DNA of 64,000 nt from Symbiodinium natans (GCA_905221605.1 CAJNDS010002845.1:1030713-1094712), one strand, 5' to 3'; positions 45,605 through 56,689 are shown, counted from the stretch's first letter. Numbers and translations: made by a program. Notes: a model not told the origin generated them from the sequence alone.

Positions 45605-46673
45605 GAGCGGGAGAGGGAGACCCACTATGAGCGCCGCAGGCGAGAGCGTCGAAGGCGGCGTGAGGAGCGAAGTTGGGACCTCAAGACGACTTTGCAGCCT
45701 TCGGAAAGGGCTTGGGGCTTTGCATGGTCTTTGCATTCCTAGCATGTCTCACAGTTTAAGGTACCTGGGGGCCTCCGGCCTCGGGGGCTTCAGGGCCGCT
45801 TTTCGTCACTGTCGTTCACTCTCAAGAAGCCGATTGCTGAGGCTGGGATTTCGACCATGCAGAGAAGCTCCAGGCACAATTCGGGGGCTGCAGATCAAGG
45901 CAAATTCTGCCAGCAAAGGCTTCTGGAGGTGTTGTGGCAGAAAGGGCCATCTTCAAAGTGCAGAACGACTGCATGGAGTTAGAATCCTCAAGCCGGAGCA
46001 CCGATTGAGGAATTTGGGGCGCCAGCAGCATCTTGCATTGCTTGTTTAAGAGTGTTCATGAAAGTTTCGGGGGAAGGCTGTGTCTGCCCCACACACCCCG
46101 AACCCTGCACAAAGTGAAGAGAAATCCAATGCTTCCCTCAACTTCCCGCAGCTGCAGCCCCCTTCGATCTCCGACCTTGCCGGGTTAGATGACTTGCTGC
46201 AGAGCCAGAGCCGGGGTCTCAGGCTTCAGGACTTCGTGGCAGTCGCAAGGGCATCGCTTCAAGCTAACAAGGTTGCAAATCCATGTTCGGATTCGGTGCG
46301 CATAATAATGGTACGTCCTGAAAGCAATCTGCGCAAAGGGACGGTAAGATCACGTCAGACTTCTGTGGAAGAGATGCTTGGAGCTGACCCGAGAAGCACA
46401 AGTGCACGGCACATGTACACGATCCGCAAGTTTGGCTCTGCAGCTGATGCGACCCATCACTGCAAGGCTGGGATAGCGCAAGCTTTGATTGATTCCTTCT
46501 TTGCATTCATGCCCATGTACAGTTGGGTTCTGTACTCTTACGGGCTAATTTGTCAAAGGCTCATCTTTGGTGGGGCAGAGGTCGGCCTACCGCTTCTCGT
46601 AACTCGCAATATGCTGCACATCAGGCACGAGAAGCGTTCGGCACAACAGGCAATAGGTCCGTCATGCACTTGA
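45605..46673 (+). CDS. Candidate gene: Arg/Glu-rich exon followed by a Ser/Pro-rich exon
   Basis: Exon candidate from 45605 (after CGAG) reads ERERETHYERRRRERRRRRE and then RSWDLK, an RE-rich segment like those in splicing or RNA-binding proteins. Exon 46077-46271 (after GGAAG, exactly 65 codons to a GTTGCA donor) reads SISDLAGLDDLLQSQSRG and LQDFVAVARASLQANK, with strong coding character. The same frame continues to 46673 with SVEEMLGADPRSTSARHMYT, which may be another exon. Joining of these pieces is not shown. RNA-related function is inferred only from composition. Confidence 0.4.
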
Positions 46674-47128
46674 ACACCGAAGTCGCATCTTGAAACCCAT
46701 CCAAATCCATCAAAGACGCCCCCCCGCCCGTGTGCCTTCCGAGAGTGGAAATGAACGCCGTGAAGCCGAAGCCATTGTCAAACCCCCAGTTTCCTCGCAG
46801 GCAATGGGTGGGTCATCGTCGAAGCGTGCTGCCCCTTGGACGTGGTGTCTTCTAGCCTTTTAGTTTGAAGCTTTTTTGGGCTATTCGCAGTGGCAGGGCA
46901 AACTGGCAGGAGGTCTATGGCACCTTGCACCTTGCCTGGTGAGGTCAGAACTGGCACCGGCGAGCGCGATCGAATTGCGCCTCAGCCAACCAACTTACGC
47001 GGCTGAAAGCTCTCAGCACTGCCATCCTTATTCGGAACTTTGGTACTTCTCCTGGCATCTGCACCCATCTGTACAACCGAAAACATTCTTTCCGGCACCG
47101 GCCCTGCAAACGTTTCAGTCGTAGGAGG

Positions 47129-47329
47129 TTGAAGTTCAGATTCAGGCCCAGGCCAGAGAAAATGTGGGACTTCGGACTTCCGACGGACTTCGCTGCTTGT
47201 CGACGGCCCAGATTTGCGCGGGCTTCAGAACGACTCAAGGTTCTTGTACCCTTGAGAAACAGCACACACGCCATGACAGGACGAGATATCTCCATGGGCA
47301 GATGTGCGATTGAAACGTACGCTTGGTAG
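47129..47329 (+). CDS. Candidate terminal exon, unknown function
   Basis: The frame reads EKMWDFGLPTDFAACRRPRF and onward through SERLKVLVPLRN to TAG, just before a poly-G tract. Another plus frame is also plausible. No motif. Confidence 0.25.
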   Translation: MKFRFRPRPEKMWDFGLPTDFAACRRPRFARASERLKVLVPLRNSTHAMTGRDISMGRCAIETYAW

Positions 47330-47331
47330 TT

Positions 47332-47353
47332 ATGGGGGGGGGGGGGGGGGGGA
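47332..47353. repeat. Poly-G tract (about 20 G)
   Basis: Uninterrupted guanines on the plus strand. Confidence 0.92.
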
Positions 47354-49821
47354 TGATAACTTATTGGATGAGCAGGGAGAGGTAGTCTTTGCGCGGTGTC
47401 CCCTTTATGGGATGAGGGGCAGTCTTTGCAAAGACTCGGTCGAAGCCGAAACCCGAGGCGAGCAGTGCGAGCCTAAGAGCGTTGTCAGCGTCCGTGTGAC
47501 CCGAGGTGCTCTTTGGTGATTCCATCACCCAGCAGCACCTCAGCTGCACCGGAAAACCGCCTACTCCCTGAACTAAGCCCCAAAGCCCTAGCTGACGCCA
47601 TTGTGTTGGTTGTGTTGCAGTTTTGGCCGGGTAAAAGGTGGGGTATGTGGTGGCGTGCGGGCAAGCCAGTAACAGCAGCAACACCCGACGCTTATGCCCA
47701 GGATTCGTTTGACAGAATGAACTTGTCAACTTGTCAACCTCTGCCACGTTGCTTTGAGGTCATTCTCCCCGGAGGGTGGATGGGGAGCCACGCTTGCGAA
47801 CGTCTACCAAAGGCCAGAGTTGGGGGTAGTGGCTTGTTGAACATAGTCTGAGCAAGTCCGCTAGCAAACTCGGCTTTTGGGGACCTTGTGAACGCTGGCG
47901 TGGCAGAGTGTGCAGGGTCATTTGTTGGTGCGGCGGGCTGGTGTAGCTGGTTCGAAGAATCCGCGTCCGCAACTAGATGGCATGCCGCCTGTCTTGCGCT
48001 GTGCCGCTGATAGAAGACCGGATGTAGCTTCCATCTATCCCTCTTACACCTGTGTCTTCGCCCCTCGCGTAGGGTTCCCTGCAGATTCAGGCTGTGTTGC
48101 GCAACGCTACTAGCCGGCCCTCCTGAGCACCGGATTGCGGGAAGCACAGGAACATCATGCCCAGTGAGCGAACACAGCTCGGTCAGTAAAGCCGGTGACA
48201 GGAGACTGATCAGACTATTCCCCCATGCCCTTGCCGATCGGGCTCCTACATTTTCCGATCAGGTTTCCCGATCAACGCCTTACCTAGAGCTCGGCCCTCT
48301 TTCTTCTCAAGGATCGTTTGCCAGTGCGCTGTCAGCGTCTGTCAGCGTGTTGCACGCGATTGCGGAAGGCTCGGACTCTGAGAACTCCACACACGTCACC
48401 CGCCATGCTCGCGAGCGGCAAACTCAAAAGCACGCAGCGTGCTGCGACGTCAGGGGCGACAAGAGTTACGTCTCGTCTTCATGTGAAGTATGGACTCTGC
48501 GTTTCATGCACAACAGACAGAGAAACAAATTCATTTCTCGCTGCCACGGGATGCCTCTTCTCTGTGACTGGCGCCTTGGCGCAGCAAGAGACCTACAGGG
48601 GGAGGGGGGGGGGGGGGGGGGGGGGCGGGCTGTGTCGTCGCTGCAATACTTTTGTTGGGACGAGTGTGCAATTCTTGCAGCATTCAAAGGTTTCTGTCCT
48701 TGCAACGTGGAGATGTGGCCGCAGGCATGCTACAACCAACAAGAGTCAAGGGCTTCGCTATCAGCATGGCTTGCATCCCCAGTTGCAAGTGCTGTGCATG
48801 TGCTCGAGGTGCAAGTTCTATGCTTTGTTGGTCGGGAGAAACACTTGAGTCGGCTTGAGATAGCTGGAGTGAAAATGTCAAACCCCCATGAGAATGTAGG
48901 CGCCGTCCCAGGGGAAACTTGTCTTTGCATTCAGTACAGATGGCGTAGAGGTGTAGATACCCTTTGTGCGGTATATTGTCGAGCTATTTGTTCGTCAGGA
49001 GATGTGACGTGCTGAATCGGGGCTACAGCCCCTTGGCAAAACACAACAGCATGGGCGTCATGCTGCATGTGTGGAGACAGGTGATCTGCTGGAAGCGCAT
49101 TTGTTCATCGATAGCAAATCCGGAATAGTTTCAGCCAAAAGATTTAGCTTCGGCTCCCACAGAAAAAAGAGTTCAGGCAGACTAGCTTTCACGGTACGTA
49201 GCTGAAGTACAGACGGCCGAGGTGGTTACACTACGCGCAGTGCTTTGGCCATGTTGCAGTCAGGAGCAGGACAGGCACCCAGCAAGTTTAACCAGTTTGG
49301 GGCGCGGCTTCAGCTTCCAATACTGGGATCATCGGATCATCGCAGAAGTTTCGCGAGGGGGGGGGGGGGGGGAAAGGGGGGGCGTGGGCATTTCATTAGC
49401 AGGACCCAGGCTTCGAAGATGTAAGCCTTTAGGACTCTAAGCCGTTCTGTGCCAGCTACACTGCATTGGCACATATTCCTTTCTCTAGGTTGTACTGCAT
49501 GGTAAATCGGAACGAATGCTCGGTTTCGATATTGTGGTTTTAGATGCCTTTCGTGCAGCAGTCGGACATCACCTCGAGTACAATCAGTACACATTCTCCG
49601 GGCCCTGAGGCGTAGCAGATTCAGGATGCAGGAGTTTAAGGTATGCAGTTCCCGGTATCTCTCCACAGCCGAGGAGTGCCCGAGGATCTGCCCTCCTCTG
49701 ACAGCCCAACTCGCCTGGTCACTGCATCCGGACTGCCAATTTATCAGCGCATGCGTTTTTTGCTTTACGCTCCTCATGCAAGGCCAAGCTTTCCGCCTGT
49801 GCCTGTGGAGTCAAGTAACCA
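47354..49821. other. Mostly unassigned; poly-G tracts at about 48602-48626 and 49349-49380
   Basis: A 283-codon plus frame (48164-49015) crosses a poly-G tract and is probably partly artefactual, although its first 150 codons could hold an exon. A frame at 47513-47851 includes PENRLLPELSPKALADAI, possibly an exon. No domains were recognised. Confidence 0.35.
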
Positions 49822-49977
49822 GTTGATGATGTGGGCCAACATGAGCTGCAATGTGAGAATCTGCAAGCGTACAAGAATCACGTCCACGTGGACCCAGATG
49901 ACTCTGAACCCAATTCGAGCCAAAAGACTTCAGGAACAGGAAATGTGGCGCTCGAAGAGAATGCCACTGAACCATAA
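49822..49977 (+). CDS. Terminal exon of an unknown gene
   Basis: After an ACCAG acceptor the frame reads DDVGQHELQCENLQAYKNHV, then HVDPDDSEPNSS and NVALEENATEP to TAA. The acidic, stop-free composition is strongly coding-like and better than the overlapping 206-codon frame in another phase. Upstream exons were not found; no family was recognised. Confidence 0.42.
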   Translation, partial: VDDVGQHELQCENLQAYKNHVHVDPDDSEPNSSQKTSGTGNVALEENATEP

Positions 49978-50358
49978 GATGTTCGGAGACTCCCAGGCTA
50001 CCATTGTCCTCTTTACCCCTGGTTTTCAGATTCATTGGTACCTTACACATTTCTTGAGTCGACGCTTTGTTGTGTTTCATGCTGAGGTCTTCTTCGGCGC
50101 AAACGACGCCTCACTCTTAGAGGAGAACCCGAGGCAGCATGCCCACTGCCAGCACATAAAGCAGTTTGTCAGTTTGTTGATTGGTTTTGTATACTTCACA
50201 AGTCACGCTCAGCCCCTAAACCAGCTGCTGCGAAAAGCTGCGCCAATGAACAAAATAGGGTGATCCAAGTCCTAAGCATAACGATGAGAAACAAGAGGGA
50301 GGCTTCACAGAGTCTACCGAAATTGCTGTAGGCCACAGAGTCCCCCTCACTGCTGCAG

Positions 50359-50610
50359 GCCGCGGTCTGCTTGCTTTGGGATTGGTTTTCGGCCGTTCAA
50401 GATGACTGGACTTCTAAACTAACAACCGTAGATACCACAGATTCTGTTCAAAGCATCATGAGCCGGCATCAGGTCCCACTTGAGGAGTATAGCAAGAACC
50501 TCAAGGAGATGGTGGAGATTATCAGGCCACCACCGAGCTCCCAGCATCGAAAGACCAAGTCAGCTGCATTGAGCCCCCGCATTGGCCCCCCGAAGTTAAG
50601 CTGCACCTGA
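50359..50610 (+). CDS. Terminal exon of an unknown gene (84 codons)
   Basis: Follows a CTGCAG acceptor in frame. Reads AAVCLLWDWFSAVQDDWTSK, then VQSIMSRHQVPLEEYSKNLK and a Pro/Lys-rich basic tail ending in TGA. Amphipathic character and a clean acceptor support coding. Upstream exons (about 50080-50160, reading FGANDASLLEENPRQ) may belong to it. Function unknown. Confidence 0.47.
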   Translation, partial: AAVCLLWDWFSAVQDDWTSKLTTVDTTDSVQSIMSRHQVPLEEYSKNLKEMVEIIRPPPSSQHRKTKSAALSPRIGPPKLSCT

Positions 50611-52113
50611 GGCGGCGCGTGCCATCCGCAAGTATCCTTGTCATTACCCCACCACCGGTTTCCAGGCTGCTTTTGGAGAAGACTTTCTGTTTCCTTACAA
50701 GGGCCAACAGAAGTAGTCAGTCTCCTGGATGTGTTATCCACGTGTTCTGAGATACAGCGAAGGTTTGCCAGGACAAGATTCTGGCGTTTCAGAAGGCGCG
50801 TGTCATGGTATTGTCATGTGTCGTCGGCCAAAGCCCCAATCAGACCGTTGCACTGCCAGGAGAAGTTCAAAGACAAAGCCAGCGGCCGTCCAGAGCGAAC
50901 GAACGCCTTTTGGCGGGCATTTTTGTTGCTTGGTTCAGAAATGAGATGAGAAGGAATCCTGGCAGAGCCCACTGGCTTAAAGGGTCGGTCCGTGGGCCTG
51001 GGAACATTCGGCTTTCAAAAGCGTGTGGCTTGCGATTCTTTGACTTGAGGCCCCCCTTGTAAAGTTGCGTCACCCATGGGTTCATTTTGTCCCAGAAGCC
51101 GATTTGAAGAGGAGATGGCGGGAAAGTACGCCGCAGCTGCTGCGCAGACTGCAGAGGCACGGGCCCACAGCACTCACCGCTTGTGTGCACGGCATTTAAA
51201 GTTGAATCGTTAAATCCAAAGGATGCACAGAAATTGCGGACCATGCAAGCATTCCGGTATGGATCATTATGGATGTCCAGTAGCATTCACCACCTGTGCG
51301 GTGCTGGATTTCACACAGCTTCCTGATATATCCGGTGCTCCACAAAAGCAGCGGTCTTCATTGTTGAGGGCTGCCTATGGGTGCGCTGTCAGCGAACACA
51401 CTGTGTAATGCCGTGGATGATAATTGCACATATACATCCTGCTGGTACTGAGTCGACTGTACTTCGAAACCTTGAGATGCTCCACGTCTGAGTCTCGAGC
51501 TTGGTTCTACCACCAAGCCTGCAGACGGCCTCGAAGCTGTGCTCACATCCGAGGGACTGGGGCTCTGCTTTGCGGAGAGCCAGGGACATGTGTAATTGAA
51601 AACGGTGACACACAAGAGATCCAAATCGCGAATAGGCTCCAGACAACTATGCAGTGCGAAACGGGAGGATTTGCATGTTGTGGAAGCTACGGGGCCCAAG
51701 GTGCTGATTCTGCTTTTATGAGCCACTCCCCCCCCCCACCATCCCCCACCTACTGCGAGATTCAGAGCCCCAGACTGCACCTGGCATTGGACTCCTGGAA
51801 ATCAGGAGCTGGGCCTGCCAGCTTTGAATTTGTGGCGTCTGATGCAGGAAGCTAGGCGGCATCAAAGCCCAGGCTTTTTGTTCTTTGTCAGTGGTGCCGA
51901 CTTCTTGTTTGAGATGATCTCCTCGATCTTGCCTCCGCGCCCCTACACAGGGAGAGCACGTGCACGTTGAAACCATATTCAAACATAATGCATTGTCATC
52001 TTTTGTCACCAAGGACGTGAATGTTTGGCCGGACTTTCTCTCTGATGGACTCCATCTCTCCCCGACAGGCCCTCGCAGTGCAGACGGTCCACTGCATGAT
52101 CGGATGATAAAAA
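50611..52113. other. No gene recognised
   Basis: Competing frames on both strands (for example minus 50867-51286, plus 51424-51855) without motifs or clear splice borders; a C10 tract lies near 51728. Confidence 0.35.
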
Positions 52114-52735
52114 ATGCTGGGGGGAAAAAACACTTCTAGATATTGGGAAAGTTATGGGGAAGAGCTGCCATGCTTTGAGACCTCGAGAGGCAAGGGTGTC
52201 TGTGCATGGGTGCGTATTACGGAAATGCTCCGTAAGGTCGTGACTGAGGCATGGCTCTCGAAACCGTCGCTCTTCTGTCGACTTGTATCGGTTCGTGGGC
52301 TAGGTTGTTAGAGGCATCCCGAATGCTTCCCGGAGATGACTGCAAGATGAAAACTTCTGCGTTCATGGATTAGGATGTAAGCAGCGTGGTGCTGCATAGT
52401 CAGCATGTCAGTGGGGCGAAGTGGCGCTCAGTTGTCCCCAGGACAAGAGAGGACCAAGACCTGGAAGGATTTGCTGAAGTTGTTGTAAGGAATCGTAAGG
52501 ACCGTCTGCCTTTGCATGCTGCATCTTTACAGCAAGCCGTGTGCGTTTTGCGTTTCATGTCCATTTCTGGGTAGGCAACCAATTTGTAGCCAATGCGCTG
52601 CGGGACAAGATCGCCGAAGCCTTCCCTGATCTGGTTGTTGTCCCATGCCAGTACACGGGGCAGTTCGGCGCCTCAGCGGCACAGGAGGAAACCTTGGAAA
52701 GAGTCGTATGCATTTGCTGGCTGCAAGCTGCTTGA
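52114..52735 (+). CDS. Candidate gene of unknown function, at least three exons
   Basis: Three plus-strand segments look coding. About 52120-52311: SRYWESYGEELPCFETSRGK, then WVRITEMLRKVVTEAWLSK. About 52405-52520: RSVVPRTREDQDLEGFAEVV, then RNRKDRLPLHAASLQQ. 52575-52735, after GGGTAG: NQFVANALRDKIAEAFPDLV, then VVPCQYTGQFGASAAQEETL and onward to TGA. The last exon is the best. Its strand-helix-strand character recalls small alpha/beta redox or regulatory folds, but no family was recognised and phases between segments are unresolved. Confidence 0.4.
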
Positions 52736-52737
52736 AG

Positions 52738-52812
52738 CATACTAGTCGTAGAAGGAGTAGTAGTCGTTCGTAGACGTAGCGATAGTAGTAGCCGTAGTAC
52801 TAGTAGTACATG
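52738..52812. repeat. Degenerate (GTA)n/(CGTAG)n repeat
   Basis: Imperfect GTA, AGT and CGTAG units over about 75 bases directly after the terminal exon. Confidence 0.8.
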
Positions 52813-53266
52813 TTGTGACCCCTGGAGAAGCAGACGCGAGCATCACTGCACATGAGCATGCTACCAAAAAGAATGGCTCACAATCCTTTGGTCCTGACCA
52901 CAGTGAGATTGTGTTGCATTGGAGGAGAACAGACTGGGAGCATCCTTGGACCCAGGAAATGTGCAGACCTCACGGTATTGTCATACTAATCACAGCCAAC
53001 CTGAATTCTTGCGACAGCTTGCCCCAGCCTTCTGCATCCAAACACAACGTAAACCGTAAACGCCGTAAGCCGTAGAAGCCTGAATCTCGGGCGTTTGCTT
53101 GTTCTAGACATGGTCCCTGCTTCGAAAATAGATCCCCCTAAGCCATCCGAAAGATTAGACAAAATTCAGACTCATAAGGCAACTCGGGTTCGAGCTGCGA
53201 CGGCGTGGCAACGGACTGCCCTTGGTGGGATGAGGTGAGCCCAGACACAAGACAAGGGGAGGGGAG

Positions 53267-53281
53267 AGGGGGGGGGGGGGG
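53267..53281. repeat. Poly-G tract
   Basis: About 14 consecutive guanines on the plus strand in a G-rich context. Confidence 0.9.
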
Positions 53282-53543
53282 CTGATCCAAATTGCAGGCC
53301 TAAGCTCCATGTCATGCAAATCTCAGTGTACAATTTCATGGTCTGCAAAAAGCTCTAGGAAATGGAACCCAAGGAATAGAATCTAGGCGTTGAGCAGAAG
53401 AGAGAGACGGGCTCCTGTAGAGAGACTTTCTGTTGACAATACCCTGAGATCGAGGCGTTCCTTCAGATGATGTCTCATTTCTTTCACGCATCAGACCCAC
53501 AGGAACAGCCCAAGGGTCGGGAACTCCTCTTCAACACAACATA

Positions 53544-53933
53544 TCATTCTGAAAGCCCTATACGTGTGAATTGCTGTTCACCCAAAGGGCGAGTGGGGGG
53601 AGCGGCGCGGTTCGGCTTAAGCTTTTCCAAAAGCTTGTGAACCCCTTTCGGAAGGTCCGTGAATTCTTGGAGATGCAACCTAAAGCCCTGAACGGTTCGC
53701 ATGGTGGCGCACACAAATTCTTCTGCAAGAAGCTCTGAACTCCGCGACACTCCCATCCCACGTGCCTCCTCGGTCCGGTCTTGATTCCTGTCGATGACGT
53801 GGCACCTTTGCAAACCTTGAGCAACATTGAAGAATCTGGGGCGCAGGGCTTGGGAATCTTCCGTATTTCTCGCCTTGAATAGAAAAAAACCTTTCGAATC
53901 GTCAGCTAATGATTTACAACGCAGGTTGACCAT
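53544..53933 (-). CDS. Open frame of unknown function, 129 codons (minus)
   Basis: The frame starts MVNLRCKSLADDSKGFFLFK and continues through NVAQGLQRCHVIDRNQDRTE to a helical LPKGVHKLLEKLKPNR tail and stop. Charged, non-repetitive composition over the whole length favours a real coding exon or intronless small gene. The plus strand here has no comparable frame. No family was recognised. Confidence 0.37.
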   Translation of the reverse strand: MVNLRCKSLADDSKGFFLFKARNTEDSQALRPRFFNVAQGLQRCHVIDRNQDRTEEARGMGVSRSSELLAEEFVCATMRTVQGFRLHLQEFTDLPKGVHKLLEKLKPNRAAPPTRPLGEQQFTRIGLSE

Positions 53934-54178
53934 GACTGCCCGGCCAACTCCTTCGCAGCCTGCAAATGATGCCGACGATAAGGGAAATCTGTGAGACGGG
54001 CATTCAACAGGAGCACTGAAGGTTTCTCCTTAAGAGCCTCAGCCCGTGTGGTGGACATCTAGCAGCCGAAAGATCTGCGCGCGTTAGCTTCAGAGCAAAG
54101 GCCCTTTATGAGGTTTGCGTGCAGGTTTCCAGACTCGGAGGAGCCCATCGATTGCGCGGAAAAGAGAGCGATGGGGAA

Positions 54179-55186
54179 TCACCACAAGCATGCTGCAGCA
54201 TCAGGGCGGGCCTTAAGTTGCGAAGCCCGGTCATCCGAATCAAAGCCCCCCAAGTTCACGAGGGCCCCGGGCAACAATGTCTTGCGCAAATCGATGCCAC
54301 GCGCCAAAAGTGCGCCTTTCCAACAGAGGTAAGATGGGCCTCTTGGTCGGCTGGCTTGTTGGCCGGCTGGCCGCCTTTCTGGCGTCCCTGGTCGCAGCCA
54401 GGTGCAATCCTTTGTAGAGTTCAGAGATGTTGGGCAATTGGCAATGATTCTGGGGCCTTTGGGGGATCTTGAGGGCGGTTCGCAGTTCCATGATGCGCTC
54501 TTCAGGTTTGGGTGGTGTTGGCCCCCCCTGCCAGGTTGGCTGCTCCACTTCCAGGATTGCTTTCGGACAGAGACGACGCCCAGGCAAAAGCCGCTTTCGG
54601 TTGCGGAAAGGCCTTCAGAAATAATTTGGATTGGCTCTGCGGCTCTCCGCCAGCGAATGTCCGAGCGGCTTGTTGAGACCAGGCTCCTGGGCTCAGGGTG
54701 CGAAGATGTTGTTTTTTTCGTTTGATTGGACGCCACATCTTTCGCCGAGGATTTCGACTGGTCATTCCGACTTTTGCTCGTGTGACAACGTCGATGCGTG
54801 CGGGTGCAAGGGAATGGTCGACCACTGCTGTGGTGTGCCCAGACTTTTGATTTTACTTTCAACTTTTGCCTCCTGCGAAGGCTGCGGTCACCCCGTTGCA
54901 GTGGTTCTTGGCGTGCTTCGCTGCCGCGATGCTTGGCAGCAGGGGCCCCAGAAGTTGCGCAAGCCATCTCCTGTACTGAGTCTTTGTACTGAGTTTGCAC
55001 TGCCAATGAAATGCACAAACAACACTGTAACACTGTCTCTTCCGGGGGCTCGAAATAACATTGGCCCCGGCCGAGTGCGCGAGTTTTCACAGTTCCATGC
55101 CATGCCGTGCGCCAACCGGCCATGCCATGTCCATGGCGTTTCTCTCTGGAGCCGTTTGTAGGCGTCTGACAGTTGAAGGGTCCCAC
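54179..55186 (-). CDS. Long minus-strand open frame, 335 codons, possibly not a gene
   Basis: The longest minus-strand frame in the window, but composition is Ser/Arg/Pro/His-rich without hydrophobic core segments or motifs. A second minus frame inside it (54240-54587, with PEERIMELRTALKIPQRP and YKGLHLAATRDARKAA) looks at least as protein-like, and a 176-codon plus frame overlaps. It may contain true exons in either frame, or be a chance opening upstream of the methyltransferase gene. Confidence 0.22.
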   Translation of the reverse strand: MGPFNCQTPTNGSREKRHGHGMAGWRTAWHGTVKTRALGRGQCYFEPPEETVLQCCLCISLAVQTQYKDSVQEMACATSGAPAAKHRGSEARQEPLQRGDRSLRRRQKLKVKSKVWAHHSSGRPFPCTRTHRRCHTSKSRNDQSKSSAKDVASNQTKKTTSSHPEPRSLVSTSRSDIRWRRAAEPIQIISEGLSATESGFCLGVVSVRKQSWKWSSQPGRGGQHHPNLKSASWNCEPPSRSPKGPRIIANCPTSLNSTKDCTWLRPGTPERRPAGQQASRPRGPSYLCWKGALLARGIDLRKTLLPGALVNLGGFDSDDRASQLKARPDAAACLW

Positions 55187-55284
55187 GTCTCAGTGTTCCT
55201 TGAAGTACCAGTTGGCGACGAAGACTACGACACCTTCAAGGGCCTCAATCGTTCGCAAATCGCCCCTATCAACCAAATAGAACA

Positions 55285-56670
55285 ATGCAATGGCTTTTCC
55301 TGGTGCTGGCTCTGACCGGCACAGCTGCGGACTTCTACGAGCCCTGCACGCCTGACCAGGCCCTGCAGGCACTGAGCAAGGTTCAGGCGATGGACCCCGT
55401 GTCCGATGAATTTGACATGTTTTGTCAAGCCTGCAGCGACGCGCAGGTTTGCTGCGGCTGCTTCTCAGGAGTTCTGGGCCTGTTGAAGGGGGTGCGCCAC
55501 GAGCTGGCAACTCTGAAAGTGCTGCGTCAAGTTGACGTGCAGAAGCTACGGAACATGTCCGCGAGGTTGGGAAAATACCAGGTGAAGCTGCGCCGTGGCC
55601 CCGAAACTCCTGGCCTTGCAACACTTGCAAGAGCTCGGGCAGCCTTGAGGAAAAAGTTTGCGGACGCCCAAAGCACCTATCAATTCACCAGCGGCGTGGC
55701 CCTGCGCCTGGCGGATGAGCGAGACCTAGGCTTTCGGGGCGACAAAACTGCATCCTTGATGAGCGAGATGTTCTGGTACTTCAAGGAGGAACAGACCATG
55801 CCGGTTTACAACCTGCTTGTGCAAAACCACAACACGTGCTTGCCGGACATCTTTGCCGGCAAGTGCGAGCAGCGCCATTTTTCCATCTTCGAGGAGTTTC
55901 CGTCGATGCAAGGACCCGCAGAGGATGGCTTCATGCTGGACTTTCTTGGCATATCGATGCCTATCGATGCTGATTGTCAAAAGAAGCAGTTCATGTTGCT
56001 GGCGCCCGGTCGAACGATGCAGTGCCAATACTATCAGGCCGGAATGACACTTCCTCGGGTCTGGCCGGTGCTGGACGAAGAGTATCTGGAATGGGCGGAT
56101 AGCCTCACAACTGCCGTGCAGGCAGCACAAGCTGGCCGGCCATTCCGCATGGCTGAGCTGGGCAGCGGGCCCTATGGCATTTGGGCCATGCGTGCGGCAA
56201 AGGCCTTTGTCAAGCATGCTGCGCCTGACCTCCCCTGTGAGCTCCTGCTTGTTGAACCTTTTGCCCTTGGGGATGGGTCTCTTCTGCGCACCCACACAGC
56301 CATGAACTTGCCGCCGAACCGGTGCAAGTTTGTGGTGCACACAGAGCCCGTCAACACGAATGACCAAGTCAAAGCCTTACTTGGTTCTGGTGTTTGGGAT
56401 CTTGTTGATGTTGATGTTGATGGTGCTGAGCAAACTATGCTGCCAGGCTTGTTCGGCTGGCTGTCAACAAGAGTTCGACGCCTGCATTTGTCAACGCACT
56501 CGCGGCAGATTCACTGGGACTTCATGGAAGGGCTGCAAAGAGATGGCTGGGAGGTCCAGGCCCATTATCCCACACTGTCTTTGGTGGGACTTGAAGACAA
56601 GGGTTTGGGACGATTTCTGAATTGCGATGGCCATATCAGTGCGCTGCCCCGCTTTTGGCAGTGGAGATAA
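55285..56670 (+). CDS. Intronless secreted/lumenal FkbM-type methyltransferase (461 codons)
   Basis: A single uninterrupted frame from ATG 55285 to TAA 56670. Residues 1-16 (MQWLFLVLALTGTAAD) form a signal peptide, so the product should enter the secretory path or an organelle lumen. A cysteine-rich segment follows at 47-59. The C-terminal half is a class I SAM-methyltransferase: MAELGSGPYGIWAMRAAKAF (motif I, about 289-308), LLVEPFALGD (acidic strand, Glu324) and WDLVDVDVDGAEQTMLPGLF (the FkbM/Methyltransf_21 D-V-D-G-A-E motif, about 371-390), then LSTHSRQIH and a C-terminal strand. The acidic DVDGAE is intact, unlike the gene at 2-1593. Lack of introns in this intron-rich context suggests origin by retroposition. 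Substrate unknown. Confidence 0.88.
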   Translation: MQWLFLVLALTGTAADFYEPCTPDQALQALSKVQAMDPVSDEFDMFCQACSDAQVCCGCFSGVLGLLKGVRHELATLKVLRQVDVQKLRNMSARLGKYQVKLRRGPETPGLATLARARAALRKKFADAQSTYQFTSGVALRLADERDLGFRGDKTASLMSEMFWYFKEEQTMPVYNLLVQNHNTCLPDIFAGKCEQRHFSIFEEFPSMQGPAEDGFMLDFLGISMPIDADCQKKQFMLLAPGRTMQCQYYQAGMTLPRVWPVLDEEYLEWADSLTTAVQAAQAGRPFRMAELGSGPYGIWAMRAAKAFVKHAAPDLPCELLLVEPFALGDGSLLRTHTAMNLPPNRCKFVVHTEPVNTNDQVKALLGSGVWDLVDVDVDGAEQTMLPGLFGWLSTRVRRLHLSTHSRQIHWDFMEGLQRDGWEVQAHYPTLSLVGLEDKGLGRFLNCDGHISALPRFWQWR

Positions 56671-56689
56671 GAGAGTTTCTCTCTTCAAA

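Noticed and set aside
45414-46049. 211-codon plus frame overlapping the Arg/Glu-rich exon
   Set aside because: It crosses a poly-G tract, and the RE-rich frame in another phase is more protein-like with a splice acceptor.
48164-49015. 283-codon plus-strand frame
   Set aside because: It crosses a poly-G tract that gives Gly runs, and composition changes along its length. Not accepted as one exon.
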